Part shown: one piece after another, positions 7,227 to 13,858 of the stretch
Numbering within the stretch: the first letter of the stretch is position 1
Layout: each line of letters begins with the position of its first letter
Source of the DNA: JADHUC01 sp964617665
GTDB taxonomy: Bacteria; Planctomycetota; Planctomycetia; Pirellulales; Pirellulaceae
Reading direction: 5' to 3'
NCBI GenBank assembly: GCA_964617665.1
Contig: CAZUAH010000363.1
Coordinates: 1 to 13,858, forward strand
DNA: 13,858 nt
Position numbers and translations under genes: made by a program
Notes under the pieces: generated by a model
Seen by the model: only the letters and a program-made list of their open reading frames with translations
What the model was told of the DNA's origin: nothing
The model's database searches: none

Positions 7227-9995
7227 CTAATCTCGTGGGTAGACTGGATCGACCACCATATCCCCTGCGAGGATTGGGGGTGAAGGTTCGTCGTCTATAA
7301 TGCGTGGCACCGCGAGTTGAGCGTCTTTGATCACCGTTACGGCGATCTTCTTGTCCTGCGGTTCATCTACTTTGGCCGACCCCGCATTGAGGACGTTCAT
7401 TCGCCGCTCAAGCAACTCGATTTGGTGCTCGACACCTCTGAGTTCGGCCTGGAGGCTCGACAAGCGTTTACGCAACGCCTCCACCTTTTTCTGATTACGT
7501 AGTTTCTCTTCCCTCAACATCTCCAGGTCTGCCTTGGCGGCCTGCCATTCCAGTTCTTCCTTCTTGGGGTCCGCCAACGTGTTCACCCCATTAGGAATCA
7601 GAAGCGGCACTTCCAACGCAACGACTTCGCATTCCAGAAAGATGACAATTCCGAACAGTCTGTCTCGCTCCCTCACGAGTTCCTTATGCTTGGCTTCGAG
7701 AGCCTGTAAGTGACTCTTGTTGCCGCCAGGTTTTGAAGTTGTGACATTGGGATTCGTCGCAAGCCGAATCGTCGGACGGTTTACATTGGCTGGGGGCGAT
7801 GGAAAGTCGGCGAGCCGCCGTCTGAGGAACTTGGTCACTGCGTCGATTGACCTCACATGATTCCCGATCGAGGCGATGCGATACTGCAACTGGCGAACCT
7901 TTGCCTCATCGAGACCCTTCTGCTTCGCCAGTTGCATGACAGTTTCTTCATCTGGGTCCTTCGGGATCTCGACCGGCTTGGACAGCTCGATTATCTCCAG
8001 CTCTACTCCTGCAACAAGCGCGAGGAACCTCTCTCGTTCGATTTGCGACTCTCCGATTTGATGGATCAAGCAGCGACAACGAGCATCTTCGCAGTCGCGG
8101 CCGCGACGTTCTCTCAAAATAGTGGCGACGTACGTCTGGAACTGGTCGGGTGAGACGACCCTTCCCTCTCCGACCTTCTCACGCGCCTCCTCCCGCATCT
8201 TCTTCGATTCTCGGGCGAACGGGGTGAGCTGGTCGTCCGATGTGGCGTCGGTCGCGTCCTCGGTCGCCACGTCAGCGGCAACTAAATAGAAAAGCTCTGC
8301 CTCTGGTAGCGGTCCTCCAATCCGTTGTCCGTCCGGTGTTACGTGCGCGAGCACTTGAACGCCCCATTTGTTTTTCGGCTGCATCAGTTCCCGGACGTCG
8401 TCCACACCGTCCTGATCGAGATCAAGGCTCCCTATGACGGCAACTTTCGTGATCGGTGGGTGTGCTGGTACTCGAAATTCCGTTTCTGTCGCCTTTTCAG
8501 ACATCTCAGCACGTTGCTGATTCTGCAGGCGTTGCACCTTGCCTGCCATTCCGTGGAGCGAGTCCGTCAACTCGACCATTTTTCCGAAAGCCCTATCGCG
8601 ATCCGACTGCGCCGACCGCAAGGCTTTGCGCAGAGTTCCGTTCTCTTTCTGCAACTCAGCAGGCATCTCGTTAGCATCGCCTTCTTCTTGAGCTTCGTCT
8701 TTTGGAGGCCCGCTCCACAATGCCAGGCCGACAATCGCCATCAGCGCGAGTACTCCGGCGGCGAGGCCACCAGCCCATGGCCGGCGTCGCGCCAACGATG
8801 GCGAGACATCTTCATCTCGTGACATCTCCACCAGGCTCTCAGGCAATGGTACTGCCGTTGGTTCTTGGACATGCGCCAAACATTGATTTAGCAAGTCGGC
8901 GACTTCAGCCGCTGATTCAGAGCGGTCGCCGGGCGACTTTTCGTGCAGCTTCTCGATCACGTGACAGAGCCACGTTGGTATCTCCGGATTCAGCTCACGG
9001 ATGGGACGCGGCTGCGAATCGGTGATTCGTCGCAAGACGCCGTAACTGGTCTCGGCGCGAAACGGAGGTCGGCCTGTGCACATGGCGTAAAGAACGCTTC
9101 CTAGGCTGAACAGGTCACTGCGATGATCGACGCGCTCGCCGCGCGCCTGCTCGGGCGACATGAATTGTGGTGTGCCCGCGATTACGCCGGTTCGCGTCAG
9201 GCTGGCATCGTCCGCCGCCCGAGCCAAGCCGAAATCCGTCAACTTGACACGTTCGACGCCTTCGGCCAGGAGGATGTTTCCAGATTTGATGTCGCGGTGA
9301 ACGAGGCCTTGTGCGTGCGCCGCAGCCAGACCACTGGCGGTCTGCGCCGCAATGCGGAGGATTTCGACCAAATCCAGGCTGCCCGCCTCATCCAAGCGTT
9401 TCTGTAACGAAACGCCGCGTTCGTACGGCATCACCAAGTAGGGAAGCTCGTTGTCCTCCGATACAGAATGAATGGCGATCACGTTATCATGGACCACGGC
9501 AGCCGCCGCTTGTGCTTCGCGAGCGAACCGTTTTCGGGCCGCACCGCTTGCGGCTAAATGCGGCGACAGGACCTTGATCGCCACATAACGATTCAAAGAT
9601 GCGTCAAAGCCCTTCAGTACCGTCCCCATGCCGCCTCGACCGACAACCCCCACGATCTCGTAGCCGCCGAAGCGTCCAAGCATCCTCGGATCGTCGGTTG
9701 GTTTGAGGAACGTCAGCGCGTCCTCGTTGTGATTGTCGCCTTCGCATTCATACACGGCGGAGGAAGCCGGCGACGACGCGTCTATCTCGTCGCACAAGAG
9801 CGACTCGCCAGAGCCCAGCGTTTTGCGCACTTCGTCCCACAATCCCGGCCCGGCGGCCTTGGCGTTTAGTCCTTCACGACATGTCACGCATGATTCCAGA
9901 TGGCCCTCGAAGGCTTGCTGTTCTTCCGCGTCCAATTGATCGTCAAGAAACTGGTCAATCGTCGCCTGGTCGCAGTCTGCCTGATTGCTCGACAT
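7227..9995 (-). CDS. Membrane Ser/Thr protein kinase with N-terminal anti-sigma-like zinc-binding motif
   Basis: A single-pass membrane Ser/Thr kinase that probably controls the ECF sigma factor encoded immediately upstream. The first 45 residues carry H32-x3-C36-x2-C39, the signature of zinc-binding anti-sigma domains. The kinase domain (about 112-373) is complete: glycine loop GRGGMG (119-124), Lys141 in VAIK, Glu160, HRDIKSGN (233-240), DFG (254-256) and SPE (280-282). A transmembrane helix at about 409-428 is followed by a C-terminal half outside the membrane, with coiled coils (about 444-500 and 760-870), a DLDQDGVDD loop (524-532) resembling calcium-binding loops, and C634, C640, C642. 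No known sensor domain was recognised there. GAGGGG lies 6 nt before the ATG, and the sigma stop codon is 22 nt upstream, so the pair is very likely an operon. Planctomycete sigma-kinase pairs are a known theme; phosphorylation of this sigma factor is inference. Confidence 0.95.
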   Translation of the reverse strand: MSSNQADCDQATIDQFLDDQLDAEEQQAFEGHLESCVTCREGLNAKAAGPGLWDEVRKTLGSGESLLCDEIDASSPASSAVYECEGDNHNEDALTFLKPTDDPRMLGRFGGYEIVGVVGRGGMGTVLKGFDASLNRYVAIKVLSPHLAASGAARKRFAREAQAAAAVVHDNVIAIHSVSEDNELPYLVMPYERGVSLQKRLDEAGSLDLVEILRIAAQTASGLAAAHAQGLVHRDIKSGNILLAEGVERVKLTDFGLARAADDASLTRTGVIAGTPQFMSPEQARGERVDHRSDLFSLGSVLYAMCTGRPPFRAETSYGVLRRITDSQPRPIRELNPEIPTWLCHVIEKLHEKSPGDRSESAAEVADLLNQCLAHVQEPTAVPLPESLVEMSRDEDVSPSLARRRPWAGGLAAGVLALMAIVGLALWSGPPKDEAQEEGDANEMPAELQKENGTLRKALRSAQSDRDRAFGKMVELTDSLHGMAGKVQRLQNQQRAEMSEKATETEFRVPAHPPITKVAVIGSLDLDQDGVDDVRELMQPKNKWGVQVLAHVTPDGQRIGGPLPEAELFYLVAADVATEDATDATSDDQLTPFARESKKMREEAREKVGEGRVVSPDQFQTYVATILRERRGRDCEDARCRCLIHQIGESQIERERFLALVAGVELEIIELSKPVEIPKDPDEETVMQLAKQKGLDEAKVRQLQYRIASIGNHVRSIDAVTKFLRRRLADFPSPPANVNRPTIRLATNPNVTTSKPGGNKSHLQALEAKHKELVRERDRLFGIVIFLECEVVALEVPLLIPNGVNTLADPKKEELEWQAAKADLEMLREEKLRNQKKVEALRKRLSSLQAELRGVEHQIELLERRMNVLNAGSAKVDEPQDKKIAVTVIKDAQLAVPRIIDDEPSPPILAGDMVVDPVYPRD

Positions 9996-10017
9996 GACCG
10001 TCCCCTCGCTACTTGGG

Positions 10018-10611
10018 CTAATCCTGTTCGAATTGTTCGACTTTCTCTTTCAGTCGTCGCATCACGCGGCTGCGCGCGGCGTATACCGAACCCATCGTCT
10101 TGTGCAGCTTCCGGGCCGCCTCGTCCACGGCCATACCTTCGGCCGCGGTCAGCCAAAACGCATTCCAAGTGGCCGTTTGAAACTCGTCGCGAATCTGCTT
10201 CGCCGCCCAGTACATCAGTTCGCGACGGAATTCCAGACGCAATAGCGCGGAATCTGGTCCATCTCGGTCAGGACATTCATGCAGCAAGTCGTACACATCC
10301 GAGTTTCCCGAACCACGATCGGCCGCGCCGCGAGTCAGAGCGTTGAGAATCGCGTTGTCGGCGACCCGCCGCAGCCAGGTACGAAAGCGAGCTCGCCGCG
10401 GATCCGTTTCCCACCGCTCGATCGCTCCGGCAACGGAAATCAGCACCTGCTGAGCCAAATCCTCAGTGTCGGCGTGCTGCATTCCCTTCCGAGCCGCCAA
10501 CCGACAGATCATCGGCCGGTAGATATCCACAAACTCGCCCCACGCCATATGATCCGAATGGTCCTTCAGCCGGACCAACAGACTCGCACGAGTGTCTGGC
10601 AACAGACTCAT
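10018..10611 (-). CDS. ECF-family RNA polymerase sigma factor
   Basis: A 197-residue alternative sigma factor that would direct RNA polymerase to a dedicated set of promoters. Region 2 (about 21-95) includes FVDIYRPMICRLAARKG, the DTEDLAQQVL core-binding segment and the ARFRTWLRRVADNAILNALTR helix of regions 2.3-2.4. Region 4 (about 133-190) holds the HTH MAVDEAARKLHKTMGSVYAARSRVMRRL. The linker of about 35 residues (GSGNSDVYDLLHECPDRDGPDS) is typical of planctomycete members. GGGAGAGG 7 nt before the ATG at 10611 supports this start. The adjacent kinase begins with an anti-sigma-like zinc motif, which suggests direct binding. The upstream gap (10612-10791) has no convincing ECF-type GAAC...GTC promoter, so autoregulation is not evident. 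Confidence 0.95.
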   Translation of the reverse strand: MSLLPDTRASLLVRLKDHSDHMAWGEFVDIYRPMICRLAARKGMQHADTEDLAQQVLISVAGAIERWETDPRRARFRTWLRRVADNAILNALTRGAADRGSGNSDVYDLLHECPDRDGPDSALLRLEFRRELMYWAAKQIRDEFQTATWNAFWLTAAEGMAVDEAARKLHKTMGSVYAARSRVMRRLKEKVEQFEQD

Positions 10612-10791
10612 CGGTCAGCCTCTCCCACAGACTACACACAGTACCCTTCGCTTTTTGACACGCAAAGTCTTCCCGAACCACTATTGGCTCGATGAGAGGC
10701 AGAGATCGCATGGGTCGGCGTTCTCCCTGCGATGAGAATCTTAATAGCCGCTACCGGAGCCGTACATTCTTGCGAACCGTTGGCGGTGTCC
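10612..10791. other. Intergenic region between the PQQ-like gene and the sigma gene
   Basis: This 180-nt gap must hold the 3' end of the propeller gene and the promoter of the sigma-kinase operon. The only promoter-like pair found on the minus strand is TTGCGT (10665-10660), 16 nt, TACTGT (10643-10638), which is weak. An ACCG-N4-CGGT mini-hairpin lies just after the propeller stop codon and is too short to count as a terminator. No small gene or RNA is supported. Confidence 0.4.
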
Positions 10792-13700
10792 CTACTCGGC
10801 ACCGAGACATATGACGCTGCCGTCGGTCAACGATACGTACAGCTTCCCGCCTGCCGCGGCCATGCCGTCAAAGACGGGGGGTGAATCAAGTCTGACCTCC
10901 GATCGGTTCGAGCCGTCCGTCGGCGATAGCGAGTAGAGTAGGCCACCTTGCTTGCCTTCCCAGGCGTCAACTTGTTCCCTGGCTTGCGTCTGAAGAGAGG
11001 GATCGTTCAGATTGACGTTCAACTCTTCTTCATCCAGAGCATCCGGAAGACCGGCAACCAGCAGTTGATCGTGCGTCAGTACCATGGCTCTGGCGAGCAT
11101 GGGAATGCGCGTGGACCATTTGTGTTCTGGAACTGTCACCTTCCTGGTCCGTCCCAGCGGAGGAAGCTCCTGTATCGTGGCGCGATTGAGTTCGGGGCTT
11201 TTCTTCATGGCAAAGACGTGATACTCCATCCACGTGCCTACGGTCAGGGCGGAGAAGTGCCTGGTGTTTCGACGAAACCCATAGACCATGTCATCGTCGA
11301 ACACCAGCATACGTCCGGCAGGTGCCGCTTGGGCGGCCTTGGGCCAGCCGAATGCACCGCCAATCATCTCGGTGCCGTAGATCCAATAGGAACGATGCCA
11401 CCAGGAATCATCCAGAAGACCGACCGATGAGAATAGATGTGGTTGTGGAACCTCAGGGTCGAACAATCGATTGCCTTCCAGATCAAACGCTTGAGTGCGC
11501 ATATGAACGTTGGTGCCGTCGGAGCTGAGGATGTCTGGACGAGCGGTCGGAAGATTTGGCCAGGCGATTCGATCGTCGAGTTTCTTGCCGGTTCCCGGAT
11601 GCAGATCATTCATCATGGTTTCCGAAATCAGCCTTCCTGTATCGGCATCGAGTCTCAGATAGCGGATACCTCCATTCAGGAACATGGAACGTCCTGCAAC
11701 GCAGTGAACTTCGTTGCCCTGAACAAGAACACTACCATGGACCGGCCAGATCGACTCGACCTGCTCGTAGGCGACCATGCGTCTGTCACTGGGAGCTGCG
11801 AGGAAACGCCAGATCAGAGCACCGTCATTGATGTCCAGGCAATAGACCCAACCATCACGAGCTCCGAAGATCACGCGTTCTTGATGAATGGTTGGTGGTG
11901 AATCAATACGCCCTGAAGCCGTGAACGTCCACTTGGCTTCTCCAGTCACGCTATCCAATGCGTGCACAGTGTGACTGTCGATTGATGCAATTAGACAGAC
12001 CCCACGAGCAATGACGGGCGCGGTTAACGGAGCAGTCAACTGAATTCGCCACAGAGTATCGAGAGTCTCCGGAAGTATCGACTCCGACTTGCCGCTACGA
12101 GCTGGATCATGCCGAAGCATCGGCCATGAAAAAGGCTCGTGGCCGGAGGCTGGAGACCGCAGGTCGGATGCGCCATACGCAGGGCCTTTCTCGGACATTG
12201 TCCCGGCTGGTCTTGGACTATCGAGCTTTTCACCAGTTTTCGGAGCAAGGGCACAGAAGCCGCTAAGTTTGGCGAGCACATAGCAGGCACAAGCATGCGG
12301 AGGCGTGTATACCAAGCCATTGGCTGGCATGATGCCGTAGAGGCAGCCACCGCGTACCCAGTCATGCCTGCTTCGTTCGGACTGTCCCAGCGTGCCGACA
12401 AATTCAATGCCGGTCCTGGAGGTCAGTATGTAATTGCATGTCGCTTTCGAGCGATGGCAGCGGTGATGAGGCATGTGCGTTCCCGTGTTGTCCGCGTATG
12501 TTCGCATCACCTCGCCGGTTTTGATGTTGCGCACTTCGTACAGACCGCTTGCCCTTCTAGAGGTCAATGGAGCGGTCCATACTTCGTCGTTGACGACAAA
12601 GAGATCCTCCGGCGAATCGTAGCCGCTGGCCGGATGTGGGGCGGACCAAAGAACCACGCCGGTCTCGGCTGATAGGGCCGTCATGGAGTCGTTCCCGCCT
12701 TGGTGGACCCGTACGCGTTCGCCACCGGCAAACAGAACCACATCCTTGTGTACAACCAGGGTAGATGCAAACCAGGCCGAAACGCTGTCTGGTGCTCGGG
12801 GGACGGGCGGAGATTTCCAGGGAACCGAGCCGCTCGTGCGATCCAACGCGACTACGGTCTTACCGTCGTGGAAATAGATGCGATTCCCGTCCGCCGCCAG
12901 GGTCATGGATTGGACCGGAGATTGAGTCCGCCAGAGTATCTCGCCGGAAGCAGCACTAACGGCCAAGATCTCCTGCTTTCTCTGTGGTTTCTCCCATCTA
13001 TCCGCATGCGCCCGCATCTTCATGGGCTCGTTGTCCTTCGGAGGACTGATGGGATCGGAGACAAGTAGGAACAGGACCCCGTCGGACAGAATCACTTCTT
13101 CCGTGGCCGAGGTGTCCGTGTAGACGTGAAGCGTCTCGCCCGTCTTCGCGTCGAGTGCCGTCAGCGGTGCGTTCAAGCCCAATGTCACATAGACCCGATT
13201 GCCGTCGGCCACCAGACGTCTTGGCAAGTGGGCAAAGCCCTTCTTGTTAGGCCAAAGATGAGGCCACCACGCGCCAATCGCTCTTTTCCACAAGATCTTC
13301 CCATTGAACGCGTCCCGAGCAACGACCCTCCACTGAGGCGGCAATTGGATCGACGAAGTAGGGCCCTCGTCCATGATATAGAACAGCCGCCCGGCCGCCG
13401 TGACCATGGCCACCATGCTTGCCATGTGATCGTGATGTCGCGCCCATTCAGGACCGCCTTTCCACTGCAACTGACCGGGTGGACCAACTCGCCTGTCGTT
13501 TGCCACGGCATTGTTGCTGGGGCTGTGGAGATAATGAGTCCATTCGTCGATGTCTACAGGGACCGGTTTCGCGAACATCGCAAAGCCGCCCTCGATGCGG
13601 GTTACGGGATGCGGGATACGGGCTAGCCACGCCTCGTTTCCCTTCTCCCGCACAACGGCTACACCTCGCGGGGCCAGGACACGCAGAATCTCGCTCCCCG

Positions 13701-13858
13701 CATCTTGGATCTCGCATTTCGCATGAACCACTATCACATTGACCAAGTTGTCCGTGTAGGGCAGCCGATCGCCCGTCCATTGCATAACCGACACATCTCC
13801 GTAGACGCCTCCGGCGGCGCACTCTGCGAGCGCGTGGCCATGAAGTAGCGGCTCGGAT
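10792..13858 (-). CDS. PQQ-type beta-propeller protein with N-terminal methyltransferase-like domain, 5' end cut by window edge
   Basis: The frame is open to the right edge, so the apparent GTG start at 13794 is internal; upstream codons continue as HGHALAECAAGGVYGDVSVMQW. Numbering residues from that GTG, the start resembles the end of a class I methyltransferase: LPYTDNLVNVIVV (strand 4) and EILRVLAPRGVAVV (strand 5). A long region with PQQ-type blades then follows, for example ARDAFNGKILWK, LTALDAKTGETL, VSAASGEILWRT, ALDRTSGSVPWK, ALSAETGVVLWS, ALDSVTGEAKWTF and CLDINDGALIWRF, before a last blade at LYVSLTDGSVICLG. A Cys/His-rich segment between the two propeller halves (H442-C446, C453, C484, H500-C502-C504, C514) looks conserved in planctomycete relatives, from memory. 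No signal peptide can be judged because the start is missing. Whether it binds PQQ, or has dehydrogenase or methyltransferase activity, is unknown. Confidence 0.88.
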   Translation of the reverse strand, partial: SEPLLHGHALAECAAGGVYGDVSVMQWTGDRLPYTDNLVNVIVVHAKCEIQDAGSEILRVLAPRGVAVVREKGNEAWLARIPHPVTRIEGGFAMFAKPVPVDIDEWTHYLHSPSNNAVANDRRVGPPGQLQWKGGPEWARHHDHMASMVAMVTAAGRLFYIMDEGPTSSIQLPPQWRVVARDAFNGKILWKRAIGAWWPHLWPNKKGFAHLPRRLVADGNRVYVTLGLNAPLTALDAKTGETLHVYTDTSATEEVILSDGVLFLLVSDPISPPKDNEPMKMRAHADRWEKPQRKQEILAVSAASGEILWRTQSPVQSMTLAADGNRIYFHDGKTVVALDRTSGSVPWKSPPVPRAPDSVSAWFASTLVVHKDVVLFAGGERVRVHQGGNDSMTALSAETGVVLWSAPHPASGYDSPEDLFVVNDEVWTAPLTSRRASGLYEVRNIKTGEVMRTYADNTGTHMPHHRCHRSKATCNYILTSRTGIEFVGTLGQSERSRHDWVRGGCLYGIMPANGLVYTPPHACACYVLAKLSGFCALAPKTGEKLDSPRPAGTMSEKGPAYGASDLRSPASGHEPFSWPMLRHDPARSGKSESILPETLDTLWRIQLTAPLTAPVIARGVCLIASIDSHTVHALDSVTGEAKWTFTASGRIDSPPTIHQERVIFGARDGWVYCLDINDGALIWRFLAAPSDRRMVAYEQVESIWPVHGSVLVQGNEVHCVAGRSMFLNGGIRYLRLDADTGRLISETMMNDLHPGTGKKLDDRIAWPNLPTARPDILSSDGTNVHMRTQAFDLEGNRLFDPEVPQPHLFSSVGLLDDSWWHRSYWIYGTEMIGGAFGWPKAAQAAPAGRMLVFDDDMVYGFRRNTRHFSALTVGTWMEYHVFAMKKSPELNRATIQELPPLGRTRKVTVPEHKWSTRIPMLARAMVLTHDQLLVAGLPDALDEEELNVNLNDPSLQTQAREQVDAWEGKQGGLLYSLSPTDGSNRSEVRLDSPPVFDGMAAAGGKLYVSLTDGSVICLGAE

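Noticed and set aside
10655..10660. Plus-strand TTGACA resembling a -35 box
   Set aside because: No -10 box at suitable spacing and no plus-strand gene downstream.
10638..10665. TTGCGT-N16-TACTGT as promoter of the sigma-kinase operon
   Set aside because: Only three consensus matches in each box; not better than chance in a 180-nt gap.
10463..10711. Minus-strand 82-codon frame overlapping the start of the sigma gene
   Set aside because: It overlaps the well-supported sigma factor in another frame and shows no family features.
13792..13794. GTG as the true start of the propeller protein
   Set aside because: The frame stays open to the right edge and the codons upstream continue a methyltransferase-like sequence, so the start is outside the window.

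Overview
The window looks like part of a planctomycete (Planctomycetota, Pirellulales-like) chromosome. This is judged from protein style, not a database search. The signs are an ECF sigma factor next to a membrane Ser/Thr kinase that begins with a zinc-binding anti-sigma-like motif, a giant BlaR1-type M56 peptidase carrying WD40, PDZ and leucine-rich modules, and a methyltransferase/quinoprotein-like beta-propeller fusion. All six supported genes lie on the minus strand, so the transcriptional order runs from high to low coordinates. The two outermost genes are cut by the window edges.

In transcriptional order: (1) 13858-10792, the 5'-truncated end of a large protein with a class I methyltransferase tail followed by a PQQ-type propeller. 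(2) 10611-10018, an ECF-type sigma factor. (3) 9995-7227, a 922-residue protein with an HxxxCxxC motif, a full Ser/Thr kinase domain, one transmembrane helix and a coiled-coil-rich C-terminal half. It follows the sigma gene after a gap of only 22 nt, so the two probably form one operon and one signalling unit. (4) 7007-6612, a BlaI/MecI-family repressor. (5) 6609-727, a 1960-residue BlaR1-like M56 metallopeptidase, translationally coupled to the repressor gene. (6) 502-1, the start of an exported protein that runs off the left edge.

The most informative non-coding stretch is the blaI promoter (about 7027-7071). A near-consensus promoter (TTGACC-N17-TATGCT on the minus strand) is covered by two perfect dyads of the same design (7-bp arms, N6 centre, shared core CTCTA-N6-TAGAG) whose centres are 22 bp apart. 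One dyad fills the -35/-10 spacer and the other covers the -10 and the expected start site. This fits an autorepressed BlaI operator.

The peptidase is the most unusual gene. After the four-helix BlaR1-like core, the usual penicillin-binding sensor is replaced by roughly 1,550 residues: carboxypeptidase-regulatory-like beta-sandwich repeats, a leucine-rich-like stretch, a PDZ domain, seven WD40 repeats (enough for one propeller) and a tail resembling the major type II secretion pseudopilin GspG. By homology with BlaR1 topology, this whole array would face outside the cytoplasmic membrane. A working model, which is inference, is that an extracytoplasmic signal activates the cytoplasmic zinc protease, BlaI is inactivated and the operon is derepressed. 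The signal and any further target genes cannot be read from the sequence. No RNA genes, CRISPR arrays, insertion sequences or origins were seen.
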